This document shows positions 35,168-43,717 of a stretch of 64,000 nucleotides of DNA, in pieces (the stretch's first letter is position 1; each line of letters opens with the position of its first letter). Source of the DNA: Arthrobacter sp. B1I2 (lineage in GTDB: Bacteria; Actinomycetota; Actinomycetes; Actinomycetales; Micrococcaceae); contig NZ_JAUSYC010000001.1 in NCBI RefSeq assembly GCF_030816485.1, positions 2,418,001-2,482,000 on the forward strand. The letters are read 5' to 3'. A program made the position numbers and the translations under genes. The notes under the pieces were generated by a model that saw only the letters and a list, made by a program, of their open reading frames with translations, was not told the origin of the DNA and did no database searches.

Positions 35168-36450
35168 CTGAGACCAACAATGCTGCGACCCTGCTCCACG
35201 CAGGTGGCGAGCTGAAGCTCCCGCGCATCCAGGTTGTTGAAGGGAACGAGGGTTACGACGTCTCCAAGCTGCTGAAGCAGACCGGCGCCGTGACCTTTGA
35301 CCCCGGCTTCATGAACACCGCAGCAACCACCTCGGCAATCACCTACATCGATGGCGATGCGGGCATCCTGCGCTACCGCGGATACCCCATCGAGCAGCTG
35401 GCGCAGCACTCCAGCTTCCTTGAGGTGTCCTACCTGCTGATTTACGGCAACCTGCCCACGCCCACCGAGCTGGACGAATTCGACCAGAAGATCCGCCGGC
35501 ACACCCTGCTGCACGAGGAACTCAAGGGCTTCTTCGGCGGCTTCCCCCGCGACGCGCACCCCATGCCCGTGCTGTCGTCGGCCGTGTCTGCGCTGTCCAC
35601 CTTCTACCAGGACTCGCTGGACCCGTTCAATGCCGAGCAGGTGGAAGTCTCCACGATCCGCCTCATGGCCAAGCTGCCGGTCATCGCTGCCTACGCGCAC
35701 AAGAAGTCCATCGGCCAGCCCATGCTGTACCCGGACAACTCCATGAACCTGGTGGAGAACTTCCTGCGCCTCAGCTTCGGCCTGCCCGCCGAGCAGTACG
35801 AGGTGGACCCGGTGGTTGCCAAGGCCCTGGACCTGCTGCTCATCCTCCACGCTGACCACGAGCAGAACTGCTCCACCTCCACGGTGCGCCTGGTGGGTTC
35901 GTCCAACGCCAACCTCTTCGCCTCGGTTTCCGCGGGCATCAACGCCCTCTTCGGCCCGGCCCATGGCGGTGCCAACGAGGCCGTGCTGAAGATGCTCCGC
36001 CAGATCCAGGCCGAGGGCCTCAAGCCCGAGGACTACATGGAGAAGGTCAAGAACAAGGAAGACGGCGTCCGCCTCATGGGCTTCGGGCACCGCGTGTACA
36101 AGAACTACGATCCGCGTGCCAAGATCGTCAAGGCCACGGCCCACGAGATACTCAGCAAGCTCGGCGGCAACGACGAACTGCTGGATATCGCCATGCGCCT
36201 GGAAGAGAAGGCACTCAGCGATGACTACTTCATCCAGCGCAAGCTCTACCCGAACGTCGACTTCTACACCGGCCTGATCTACAAGGCCATGGGCTTCCCC
36301 GAGAAGATGTTCACGGTGCTGTTCGCCATCGGCCGCCTCCCCGGCTGGATCGCCCAGTGGCGCGAGATGATCAGCGACCCCAACACCAAGATCGGCCGTC
36401 CGCGCCAGCTCTACATCGGCGAGCCGGAGCGGGACTACCCGGTCCGCTAA
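35164..36450 (+). CDS. gltA: Citrate synthase
   Basis: 428 residues, hexameric type II length. Catalytic residues are visible: the first His in FGPAHGGANEAVLKML, the second His in GFGHRVYKNYDPRAKI and the Asp in NVDFYTGLIY. N-terminal VTFDPGFMNTAATTSAITYI and IDGDAGILRYRGYPIEQLA are standard. It condenses oxaloacetate with acetyl-CoA at entry to the TCA cycle. It has a 237-base upstream region with a possible upstream ORF, and a perfect terminator after the stop. Confidence 0.97.
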   Translation: MTETNNAATLLHAGGELKLPRIQVVEGNEGYDVSKLLKQTGAVTFDPGFMNTAATTSAITYIDGDAGILRYRGYPIEQLAQHSSFLEVSYLLIYGNLPTPTELDEFDQKIRRHTLLHEELKGFFGGFPRDAHPMPVLSSAVSALSTFYQDSLDPFNAEQVEVSTIRLMAKLPVIAAYAHKKSIGQPMLYPDNSMNLVENFLRLSFGLPAEQYEVDPVVAKALDLLLILHADHEQNCSTSTVRLVGSSNANLFASVSAGINALFGPAHGGANEAVLKMLRQIQAEGLKPEDYMEKVKNKEDGVRLMGFGHRVYKNYDPRAKIVKATAHEILSKLGGNDELLDIAMRLEEKALSDDYFIQRKLYPNVDFYTGLIYKAMGFPEKMFTVLFAIGRLPGWIAQWREMISDPNTKIGRPRQLYIGEPERDYPVR

Positions 36451-36464
36451 AACCAGGCATTACG

Positions 36465-36503
36465 ACGGCGGCCGCCCACCTTCCAGAGGTGGGCGGCCGC
36501 CGT
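36465..36503. terminator. Terminator between gltA and galE
   Basis: A perfect 17-bp stem (36465-36481 with 36487-36503), loop TCCAG, lying between convergent genes. Confidence 0.82.
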
Positions 36504-36518
36504 GCTTAATCACCAGGG

Positions 36519-37532
36519 TCAGGAATTGTAGCCCTGGGGGTTGTTCTTCTGCCAGCGCCAGTGGTCCTCGCACATCTGGTCCACAGTCTTGGTGGTGGAC
36601 CAGCTCAGGTCCGCCAGGGCGGAGGTGGCGTCGGCCCAGAAGGCGGGAAGGTCCCCTGTGCGGCGGCCGGTGATCTCGTACGGGATGGGCTTGCCCACGG
36701 CCTTCTCAAAGGAGCGCAGGACCTCCAGGACGGAGGAGCCCTTGCCGGAACCCAGGTTCCAGCGGAAGACCCCTGTCCGCCCGGCGATGTGGTCCAGCGC
36801 TGCGACGTGCCCTTCGGCCAGGTCCACCACGTGGATGTAGTCGCGCAGGCAGGTGCCGTCCGGGGTGTCGTAGTCGCCGCCAAAGACCATGAGCTTCTCG
36901 CGCCGGCCCACGGCCACCTGGGCGATGAACGGGACCAGGTTGTTGGGGATGCCCTGGGGGTCCTCGCCGATACGGCCTGAGGGGTGCGCGCCGACGGGGT
37001 TGAAGTAGCGCAGGAGTGCTATGTGCCAGCGGGAGTCGGCTGCGCCAAGGTCGGAGAGGATGTCCTCGATCTGTTCCTTGGTGCGCCCGTAGGGGTTGTT
37101 GGCGCCAATCTCCATCTTCTCCACGTAGGGGATGGGATTGTGTTCGCCATAGACGGTGGCAGAGGAGCTGAAGACGATGGACCGGACATCGTGCCTGTCC
37201 ATGACGCGGATCAGGTTCAGGGTCCCCACCAGGTTGTTGTAGTAGTACTTCAACGGCTCCTGGACTGATTCCCCCACGGCCTTGAGCCCCGCGAAGTGGA
37301 TGACGGCGTCGATGCCGCTGCCGGCAAAGACCTTTTCGACGGCGGACTCATCCACGAGGTCAACGTTGTGGAAGTCTGCGGTCTTGCCGCTGAGTTCAGC
37401 CACGCGGCGCAGCGACTCCTCGCTGGAGTTGACCAGGTTGTCGATGACGACCACGTCGTGGCCGGCTTCCTGCAGGGAAAGAACAGTGTGGGAACCGATG
37501 TAGCCGGTGCCGCCGGTGACCAGGATTTTCAT
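36519..37532 (-). CDS. galE: UDP-glucose 4-epimerase
   Basis: 337 residues. Rossmann NAD site GGTGYIGSHTVLSL, catalytic Ser in SSSATVYGEHNPIPY and the YxxxK pair in NPYGRTKEQIED. Extended-SDR GalE features continue with NLVPFIAQVAVGRREKLMVFG and DYIHVVDLAEGH. It interconverts UDP-galactose and UDP-glucose for wall polysaccharides and galactose use. TAGCGT ends 6 bases before the ATG, so the mRNA is probably leaderless. Confidence 0.95.
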   Translation of the reverse strand: MKILVTGGTGYIGSHTVLSLQEAGHDVVVIDNLVNSSEESLRRVAELSGKTADFHNVDLVDESAVEKVFAGSGIDAVIHFAGLKAVGESVQEPLKYYYNNLVGTLNLIRVMDRHDVRSIVFSSSATVYGEHNPIPYVEKMEIGANNPYGRTKEQIEDILSDLGAADSRWHIALLRYFNPVGAHPSGRIGEDPQGIPNNLVPFIAQVAVGRREKLMVFGGDYDTPDGTCLRDYIHVVDLAEGHVAALDHIAGRTGVFRWNLGSGKGSSVLEVLRSFEKAVGKPIPYEITGRRTGDLPAFWADATSALADLSWSTTKTVDQMCEDHWRWQKNNPQGYNS

Positions 37533-37630
37533 GCCTCAACGCTATCCCACCTGAAGCCTTGCCCGCCCCTGCGTCCCGGATGCCGGGCGTCCGGACGCAA
37601 GGTTGAAGCACAAGTGTGCTAGTAAGGATA

Positions 37631-38239
37631 GTGCCCAAAATTGTAGATGCCGGCGCCAGGCGGCAGGACGTAGTCCAGGCGGTTCTCCGCATCATCGCTG
37701 TTGACGGGCTTGAACGTGCCTCCCTGCGCGAAGTGGCGGACGAGGCCGGGCTGGCCGTCGGTTCTGTCCGGCACTACTTCGACGGCAGTGAGGAGCTCCT
37801 GGCGTATTCGTTCGGCACGGTGGTGGACCGGGTGGTCGGCCGGCTCGAGGGCCTGCTTCCCGCCGTGCAGGAGGCTCCACGGGCCAGCCTCGAACAGCGT
37901 CAGGCCGTATTAACCCTCCTGGGCGGCATGCTCCCCCTGGATGAGGAAACAGCCGTGGAAGCCTGTGCCCTGCTGGCCTTCAAGAACGCGGCGCGGATCA
38001 GGCCGTTCCTGGCCGCGGAAGCCGACCGCAGCCACCGCGAAGTCGCGGCCATCGTTGGCGGGGTGGTTGCCACCGTGCTGCCGGACGATGAAGCCCAGGA
38101 GACCCTGGTGGTGGAGGCGGAACGGCTCCTGGCCACGCTGGACGGACTGTGCATGCATGCCCTCCTGCAACCGGGCTGGATGACCGCGCAGATGTGCCGC
38201 GACGTACTTGAGCGGCACCTGGAGGGGCTGGAACCGTAG
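37631..38239 (+). CDS. TetR-family regulator, BetI-like N-terminus
   Basis: 202 residues from the GTG at 37631. I prefer it to the GTG at 37616 because the product then begins MPKIVDAGARRQDVVQAV, the classic BetI/TetR opening. HTH: ASLREVADEAGLAVGSVRHYFDG. The C-terminal helical domain (about 60-202) has a BetI-like ligand-binding pattern with no recognisable specificity. It is divergent from galE across about 100 bases. The target is unknown; it could regulate itself, galE or a distant osmolyte gene. Confidence 0.85.
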   Translation: MPKIVDAGARRQDVVQAVLRIIAVDGLERASLREVADEAGLAVGSVRHYFDGSEELLAYSFGTVVDRVVGRLEGLLPAVQEAPRASLEQRQAVLTLLGGMLPLDEETAVEACALLAFKNAARIRPFLAAEADRSHREVAAIVGGVVATVLPDDEAQETLVVEAERLLATLDGLCMHALLQPGWMTAQMCRDVLERHLEGLEP

Positions 38240-38357
38240 CCACCCCATCCGAAGCCGTCCTGCACTGCCGGGAACCGGCTGCGGGAATAGACTGATAGCC
38301 GGGTTACGTGGACCGGATCATGCCGCCCGGCATGAGTAGGTCAGGGAAGGACTTCGG

Positions 38358-38969
38358 ATGCATCACGCAAGCGGTTCAGGGTGGAAGATCACCACCGACA
38401 CGTCCGGGCCGATGATGATCGCGCTCTACGTCCGGGACGCGGCCGGCTTGAACGGAGTGGGGAACCCGATGCTGTCCCATGCCTCGCCCAAAATCCGGTC
38501 CGCCGACCACACGCACCTGACGGCAGACGTTGGTGGGCTCAGCGCCTTGAAGACCGAGTGGGAGGCATGGTGGGAGCAGTTGCTGAAGGCCTACCCACAC
38601 ACATCCCCGGAACTCGCCCCGCCCGGTTTCGAGGCGTTTGGCAACTCTCCGGCCCTCCAGCGGGTCCTGCAGGCACATTTTGGCTCCGCCCTCACCTGGG
38701 CAAGGGAGCGCAGGAGCGAATATGCCGAGCTTGAGGCCGAACGCGTGGCCTCCGGAATCGACCAGTTGCTCGAGGACATGGTGGACGACAGGCTGATGGA
38801 AGTGGGGCGGGACTCGCGGGACTTCACACTGACCATCATCGAAATGCCGCTGGATGAGCAGCGCGCCTGGTACCTGGAGCCGGACAAGATCATCATGAGC
38901 CGGCACTTGATGGGGCAACCGGACCTGTTCCGCAGCTACGTCCAGCCGGTGCTGGAAATCCTCGTCTAG
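38358..38969 (+). CDS. Conserved protein of unknown function (203 aa)
   Basis: 203 residues with AAGGACTTC upstream of the ATG. It is acidic and soluble. A Trp-rich helix (LKTEWEAWWEQLLKAYPHTSPEL) is followed by a helical region (LTWARERRSEYAELEAERV) and a C-terminal WYLEPDKIIMSRHL. I recognise no domain, signal or membrane segment. Related proteins appear to be limited to Arthrobacter-type genomes, as far as I recall. It converges on the lysozyme-like gene at 38999 with a shared terminator. Confidence 0.7.
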   Translation: MHHASGSGWKITTDTSGPMMIALYVRDAAGLNGVGNPMLSHASPKIRSADHTHLTADVGGLSALKTEWEAWWEQLLKAYPHTSPELAPPGFEAFGNSPALQRVLQAHFGSALTWARERRSEYAELEAERVASGIDQLLEDMVDDRLMEVGRDSRDFTLTIIEMPLDEQRAWYLEPDKIIMSRHLMGQPDLFRSYVQPVLEILV

Positions 38970-38983
38970 CGCTCCGTCCGGCA

Positions 38984-39017
38984 GGACGACGGCGGCTGTC
39001 AGCTGCCGCCGTCGTCC
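38984..39017. terminator. Shared terminator whose loop carries a stop codon
   Basis: A 13-bp stem (38984-38996 with 39005-39017) with an 8-base loop. The stop of the minus-strand gene (38999-39001) lies in the loop. It serves the convergent 38358 and 38999 genes. Confidence 0.72.
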
Positions 39018-39856
39018 CCCCGGACGGTGATGCGCACCTGGCCGTCCGGGACCCCTGAGACCTGCCAGCCATCCCCGTCGGGTCGGTGCCAGGTGCGGCC
39101 TGCCACGTCCACCTGGGTGACGGCCAGGTCCTTGGCGTTGGCAACCGCCCACTGGGCAATCGACCACGCCAGTGTTCCGTTCGCGTCCACCACCAGGGTG
39201 GCGCCGTCCATCTGGGAATCCACACCGCCGTAGGCCCGCTCCAGCTCCGTGACCACCGGTTCGGACGTCCCGCCGGCCGTGGGGGAGCGCAGCGTGCACT
39301 GGATTCCCGCCGGTGTCTGTCCGGTAAACCCGGAGGCAAAAGCGCGTCCCATGTCCTCGTGCTGGGCGTATGCCTTGGGGTAGGCGGACCGCTGGACCCG
39401 CTGGGCTGCATCCGTGATGTCCAGCGCCTCATACCCCGGAATTTTCACCAGCGCGTCGTAGAAGGCGTTGACGGCGTAGTAGGGGTCCATGATTTCGGCC
39501 TCGGTGCCCCAGCCCTGGGACGGCCGCTGCTGGAAGAGCCCCCGCGAGTCCGGACCGGCCTGGTCGCCGTGCCCGATGTTGCGCAGCTTGGACTCCTGCA
39601 TGGCAGTGGCCAGGGCGATGGTGGCGGCCCGTGGCGGCAGTCCCCGCCGGACAGCCGCTGCGGTGATCAGCGCCGCGTTGGCCGCCTGGTCCGGCGCAAG
39701 CTCACCGGTCCGGTTGCCGGCCGCTGCTGTGCAGCGTTCCGAGACGAGGGTTTCGGAACGCTGCGCAAAGTAGACCGCCGTGTAAATGCCTCCCGCTGCC
39801 AGCGCGAGGGTCAGCAGCAGCACCGCCAGGCGGCGCAGGCCGCGTCTGCGTGCCAC
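38999..39856 (-). CDS. Membrane-anchored lysozyme-like/transglycosylase-fold protein
   Basis: 285 residues. A single N-terminal membrane anchor (LRRLAVLLLTLALAAGGIYTAVYFA) is followed by an external domain. ALATAMQESKLRNIGHGDQ and DSRGLFQQRPSQGWGT resemble the lysozyme-like fold, with a candidate catalytic Glu in MQESK and the GLFQQRPSxGWG stretch seen in actinobacterial wall-active proteins. Homologues are often mislabelled as metal transporters, but no transport feature is present. The GTG start lies 6 bases after the dapD stop, so it is read with dapD, which would fit a role in wall metabolism. Confidence 0.72.
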   Translation of the reverse strand: MARRRGLRRLAVLLLTLALAAGGIYTAVYFAQRSETLVSERCTAAAGNRTGELAPDQAANAALITAAAVRRGLPPRAATIALATAMQESKLRNIGHGDQAGPDSRGLFQQRPSQGWGTEAEIMDPYYAVNAFYDALVKIPGYEALDITDAAQRVQRSAYPKAYAQHEDMGRAFASGFTGQTPAGIQCTLRSPTAGGTSEPVVTELERAYGGVDSQMDGATLVVDANGTLAWSIAQWAVANAKDLAVTQVDVAGRTWHRPDGDGWQVSGVPDGQVRITVRGDDGGS

Positions 39857-39862
39857 GGAGTA

Positions 39863-40885
39863 TCAGTTGGCGTGCAGGGCGTCGTTCAGTTCAACGGTCT
39901 GGCCCTTGCGGGGGAGGGCTTCCACGGCGCCCGTGGTGGAGTTGCGGCGGAACAGCAGGTTGGGCACGCCGGAGAGTTCGGCGGCCTTGACGATCCTGGT
40001 GGTGTCCTCGCCCACCTCGTCCTTGGGTCCGGGGACGCGGACGCGGGTGCCGGCCGTGACATAAAGCCCTGCCTCCACCACTGAATCGTCCCCGATGCTG
40101 ATGCCCACGCCTGAGTTCGCGCCGAGCAGCACGCGCTCACCGATGGTGATCTTCTCCTTGCCGCCGCCTGACAGGGTGCCCATGATCGAGGCGCCGCCGC
40201 CTACATCGCTTCCGTCGCCGGTGACAACGCCTGCGGAAATGCGGCCCTCCACCATGGAGGTACCCAGGGTCCCCGCGTTGAAGTTCACGAAGCCCTCGTG
40301 CATGACGGTGGTGCCGGCGGCGAGGTGCGCACCCAGGCGGACGCGGTCGGCGTCGGCAATCCTGACCCCGCTGGGCACCACGTAGTCCACCATGCGCGGG
40401 AACTTGTCGATGCCGTAGACGGTGACGGCACCGCGGCGGCGAAGCCTGGCGCGCGTCAGTTCGAAGCCTTCAACGGCGGCGGGGCCGAAGTTGGTCCACA
40501 CGACGTTGGGGAGCTTGCCGAAGATCCCGTCCAGGTTGATGCTGTTGGGCCGGACCAGGCGGTGCGAGAGGAGGTGCAGGCGGAGATAGGCGTCCGCGGT
40601 GTCCGCAGGGGCCGCGTCGAGGTTGATCTGGACAAAAACCACCTTCTGCTCGGTGCCGCGGTCCTCGTCGGCGCCGTGCTCGGCGATCTGCACCAGGGTC
40701 TCGTCCGCGTTTTCCACCGAGCGGAGGTTCTCCGCGGCAACACCGAGGGCCGGTGCGGGGAACCAGGCGTCCAAGACGGTGGCATCGCTGGTGGCGATGG
40801 TGGCTACGCCAAAGCCATAGGCGGAACGGTCATCAGCGTCGGAGGTCAGGGTTTCGGGCACGGCAGAGGAAGCGGTCTCAGTCAT
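39863..40885 (-). CDS. dapD: Tetrahydrodipicolinate N-succinyltransferase
   Basis: 340 residues from the ATG at 40885 with GGAGCAC just upstream. An N-terminal actinobacterial domain is followed by the left-handed beta-helix: [57 protein letters not shown] and [15 protein letters not shown]. It succinylates tetrahydrodipicolinate, the first committed step of the succinylase DAP/lysine route. TAGACT ends 7 bases before the ATG. It is divergent from dapE over 51 bases, with mirror-image -10 boxes. Confidence 0.95.
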   Translation of the reverse strand: MTETASSAVPETLTSDADDRSAYGFGVATIATSDATVLDAWFPAPALGVAAENLRSVENADETLVQIAEHGADEDRGTEQKVVFVQINLDAAPADTADAYLRLHLLSHRLVRPNSINLDGIFGKLPNVVWTNFGPAAVEGFELTRARLRRRGAVTVYGIDKFPRMVDYVVPSGVRIADADRVRLGAHLAAGTTVMHEGFVNFNAGTLGTSMVEGRISAGVVTGDGSDVGGGASIMGTLSGGGKEKITIGERVLLGANSGVGISIGDDSVVEAGLYVTAGTRVRVPGPKDEVGEDTTRIVKAAELSGVPNLLFRRNSTTGAVEALPRKGQTVELNDALHAN

Positions 40886-40892
40886 GTGCTCC

Positions 40893-40930
40893 AGTCTATC
40901 GAGGGCCGGGCATGGGGTTCGAACTAGACT
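40893..40930. promoter_or_regulatory. Face-to-face dapD/dapE promoter pair
   Basis: Each gene has the identical -10 hexamer TAGACT: on the minus strand at 40893-40898 (7 nt before dapD) and on the plus strand at 40925-40930 (6 nt before dapE). The 26 bases between them must hold both -35 regions, so the polymerases would compete or share a regulator. Confidence 0.5.
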
Positions 40931-40936
40931 GGCTTC

Positions 40937-42073
40937 GTGACTGCCGAAACCGCCCCTGACTCGTCCGTGTCCACCCTCGACCTCCGCCAGGACGTGGCGT
41001 TGCTGACTGCGGCGCTGATGGACATCAACAGTGTGTCCGGCCATGAGAAGCGGCTCGCGGATGCTGTTGAGGCCGCCCTGCTGGAGATTCCCCAGCTGGC
41101 CGTAGTGCGGGACGGGGACGCCATCATCGCCCGGACCGACCTCGGCCTGGGTGAGCGCGTGATCCTGGCCGGCCACCTGGACACGGTCCCGCTGCCCCAG
41201 ACCGAGGGTTCCAGGGGCACGGTCCCTTCAACCTGGGAGTCCGGGGTTCCGGGCGAGGGTGTCCTCTACGGCCGTGGTGCCACGGACATGAAGGGTGGCG
41301 TGGCGGTCCAGCTTGCCCTGGCGGCAGGACTGTTCGACGGCGGCACGCAGCCCGGGCGGGACGTCACCTTTGTCTTCTACGACCACGAAGAAGTGGAAGC
41401 AGTGAAGAGCGGACTGGGACGCCTGGTCCGCAACCACGGAGACCTGCTCCAGGGGGACTTCGCCATCCTGCTGGAGCCCACCCACGGCACTGTGGAAGGC
41501 GGCTGCAACGGAACCAGCCGGTTCGAGGCCACCACGGTGGGGGAGGCCGCACACTCGGCCCGTGCCTGGATGGGCAGCAACGCCATCCATGCGGCAGCGC
41601 CGATCCTGGCCCGCCTTGCCGCCTACGAGCCCCGGACTATCAATGTTGACGGGCTTGATTACCGGGAAAGCCTCAACGCCGTGAAGATCAACGGCGGCAC
41701 GGCCGGCAACGTTATCCCGGACCGCTGCGTGGTGGAGATCAATTACCGCTTCGCGCCGGACAAGACGCCGGACCAGGCCGAAGCCCACGTGCGGGAATTG
41801 CTGGAAGGCTTCGACGTCGTCCGCACCGATGCCGCAGCGGGTGCCCGTCCCGGCCTGCAGCACCCGGCTGCCGCCTCCTTCGTTGCCGCCGTGGGAGCCG
41901 AGCCCAAGCCCAAATACGGCTGGACCGACGTCGCCCGCTTCAGTGAGCTGGGCATCCCGGCGGTGAATTTCGGCCCGGGCGATCCGCTGCTGGCGCACAA
42001 GGACAACGAGCACGTCCATGCCGACGCCGTCCGCGAGTGCCTGCGCGCCCTCCAGAGTTGGCTTGCTGCCTGA
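40937..42073 (+). CDS. dapE: Succinyl-diaminopimelate desuccinylase
   Basis: 378 residues, M20 metallopeptidase fold, GTG start. Zinc ligands and catalytic residues are visible in [10 protein letters not shown] (His, Asp), [33 protein letters not shown] (Glu pair) and the final [11 protein letters not shown] region. A dimerisation domain lies between ([20 protein letters not shown]). It releases succinate from N-succinyl-LL-DAP. The start is 6 bases after TAGACT and has no ribosome site, so it is very probably leaderless. Confidence 0.94.
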   Translation: MTAETAPDSSVSTLDLRQDVALLTAALMDINSVSGHEKRLADAVEAALLEIPQLAVVRDGDAIIARTDLGLGERVILAGHLDTVPLPQTEGSRGTVPSTWESGVPGEGVLYGRGATDMKGGVAVQLALAAGLFDGGTQPGRDVTFVFYDHEEVEAVKSGLGRLVRNHGDLLQGDFAILLEPTHGTVEGGCNGTSRFEATTVGEAAHSARAWMGSNAIHAAAPILARLAAYEPRTINVDGLDYRESLNAVKINGGTAGNVIPDRCVVEINYRFAPDKTPDQAEAHVRELLEGFDVVRTDAAAGARPGLQHPAAASFVAAVGAEPKPKYGWTDVARFSELGIPAVNFGPGDPLLAHKDNEHVHADAVRECLRALQSWLAA

Positions 42074-42084
42074 CAGATTCCCTC

Positions 42085-42130
42085 ATGGAAAAGGTCCGGA
42101 ACTCCCACGGGAATTCCGGACCTTTTCCAT
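42085..42130. terminator. Terminator between dapE and the glutamate ABC operon
   Basis: A perfect 17-bp stem (42085-42101 with 42114-42130). Both arms contain A/T runs (GGAAAAGG and CCTTTTCC), so it can act on both strands. Loop of 12 bases. Confidence 0.8.
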
Positions 42131-42145
42131 CACCAGCTTCGAAAG

Positions 42146-42985
42146 TTACGGAGCTGCGGCTTCCAGCACATCGGGTTCGGCCTTCGCCATACCGCCGGCA
42201 GCCTTCTTGGAACCGCGTCGCTCGATCCACACGGCAAGGCGTGACACCGAGATGTTGATGGCGATGTAAATGGCCGCCGCGACGAAGAAGATCGGGAACA
42301 GGTACTGCGTGCCCAGGAAGTCCGCCATGACCTGGACCGCGCGCAGGAGTTCGCCGTACGCCACGATGTAGCCCAGCGAGGTGTCCTTCAGGAGGACTAC
42401 CATCTGTGCCACGAGCGAGGGCATCATGCGGCGGATCGCCTGCGGCAGTTCGATCAGCATGCGCGACTTGTAGCTGGTCAGCCCGATGGCCAGGCCGGCT
42501 TCCCGCTGTCCCTTGGGCAGGGACTGGATGCCGGCGCGGATGATCTCGGCGAACACGGCCGCGTTGTAGAGCACCAGGCCGGCCACGACGGCGATAAACG
42601 CCGAGGTGCCGAAGCCCAGCAGGATGAACAGCATCATCAGGACCACGGGCATGCCACGAAGGAACTCCAGGAGCACCCGCATGGGAACCCGGATCACAGC
42701 AGCGTCGGAAATACGCAGGAGGCACAGCAGCAGGCCCAGGGGGAAGGCGATGACTGCCGCGAGTGCCGCTGCGGACAGGGTGGATCCCAACCCGTTGCCG
42801 AGCAGCCGCCACACATCGGCGCGGGTGAAGATCTGCCAGCGGCGGGCTTCGAAGATGCCCTGTTGGGCGAGGATCATGATCACCCAGGCCAGCAGGCCAA
42901 GAATCAGCAGGCCACCGATGATGGAGGCAATGAGGGAGAACCGGCGCGCCTTGGGGCCGGGGACGTCGTAGAGAACCGAGCTCAT
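42146..42985 (-). CDS. gluD: GluD-type glutamate ABC permease
   Basis: 279 residues, five to six membrane helices. HisM-type features: NGLGSTLSAAALAAVIAFPLG, LEFLRGMPVVLMMLFILLG and the EAA loop GQREAGLAIGLTSYKSRMLIELPQAIR. A basic C-terminal tail (ERRGSKKAAGGMAKAEP) follows. The ATG overlaps the gluC stop (ATGA). Last gene of gluABCD, as in Corynebacterium where the system imports glutamate. Confidence 0.88.
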   Translation of the reverse strand: MSSVLYDVPGPKARRFSLIASIIGGLLILGLLAWVIMILAQQGIFEARRWQIFTRADVWRLLGNGLGSTLSAAALAAVIAFPLGLLLCLLRISDAAVIRVPMRVLLEFLRGMPVVLMMLFILLGFGTSAFIAVVAGLVLYNAAVFAEIIRAGIQSLPKGQREAGLAIGLTSYKSRMLIELPQAIRRMMPSLVAQMVVLLKDTSLGYIVAYGELLRAVQVMADFLGTQYLFPIFFVAAAIYIAINISVSRLAVWIERRGSKKAAGGMAKAEPDVLEAAAP

Positions 42986-43632
42986 CGGGCAATCGCCACC
43001 TTTCGTTCCACCGTGTTGGCGAGGATCCCCAGCGGAACGGTGAGGAGCAGATAGAAGAACGCCGTGCCGAGCAGGACGGCGATCACGGCATCACCGTTGG
43101 CGTTGGCCAGCTGGCGGCCGTAGCCGAACAGCTCCAGGACGAAGAAGGCGCCGGCCACCGACGAGTTCTTGACCAGGGCGATCAGGATGTTGATCAGCGG
43201 CGGGATCACCGTCCGCAGCGCCTGGGGGAGGATGATGAGCGAGAGAACCTGGCCGAAGTTCATGCCGATGCTGCGTGCTGCTTCGGCCTGCCCCACGGGC
43301 ACGCTGTTGACACCTGAGCGGACAGCTTCGGCGATGAACGCGGCGGTGTAGGTGCTGAGGGCAATGATCGCGGCGATCTCGAACTGCTCAAACTTGACCC
43401 CGATCCGGGGGAGCACGACGGCTGCGAAGAAGAAGGCGATGGTCAGCGGGGTGTTGCGGAGGACTTCCACGTAGACGGTGCTGAAACCGCGCAGCGCCGC
43501 AACCGGGGAGACGCGTGCCGCGGCCAGCAAGGTGCCAAGGATCAACGCGATGATACCGGAGACGACGGACAGGAAAAGAGTGCGGAGAAAACCCTCCCAA
43601 TACAGGGGCAGGTTTTCAAGAATGACGTCCAT
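42982..43632 (-). CDS. gluC: GluC-type glutamate ABC permease
   Basis: 216 residues. HisM-type permease: LEVLRNTPLTIAFFFAAVVLP, and the EAA loop GQAEAARSIGMNFGQVLSLIILPQALR. Together with GluD it forms the channel. It begins 85 bases after gluB, with a hairpin in the gap, and its stop overlaps the gluD start. Confidence 0.88.
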   Translation of the reverse strand: MDVILENLPLYWEGFLRTLFLSVVSGIIALILGTLLAAARVSPVAALRGFSTVYVEVLRNTPLTIAFFFAAVVLPRIGVKFEQFEIAAIIALSTYTAAFIAEAVRSGVNSVPVGQAEAARSIGMNFGQVLSLIILPQALRTVIPPLINILIALVKNSSVAGAFFVLELFGYGRQLANANGDAVIAVLLGTAFFYLLLTVPLGILANTVERKVAIAR

Positions 43633-43672
43633 AAGATCCTTCGGCTGTAAGCGTGGACGGATTGAAGGCTGT

Positions 43673-43703
43673 GCTGCCGGGGCCGTTGGGCGGCCCCGGC
43701 AGC
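43673..43703 (-). terminator. Intercistronic hairpin between gluB and gluC
   Basis: A perfect 13-bp GC stem (43673-43685 with 43691-43703), loop 5 bases, no U-tract. It probably sets binding protein above permease levels, in parallel with the hairpin at 26150-26175 in the Opp operon. Confidence 0.65.
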
Positions 43704-43717
43704 GTGGCGGACGCTAC

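Noticed and set aside
40915..40930. GTTCGAA resembling a tRNA T-loop
   Set aside because: No acceptor stem, anticodon arm or D-arm around it. It is the dapE promoter region.
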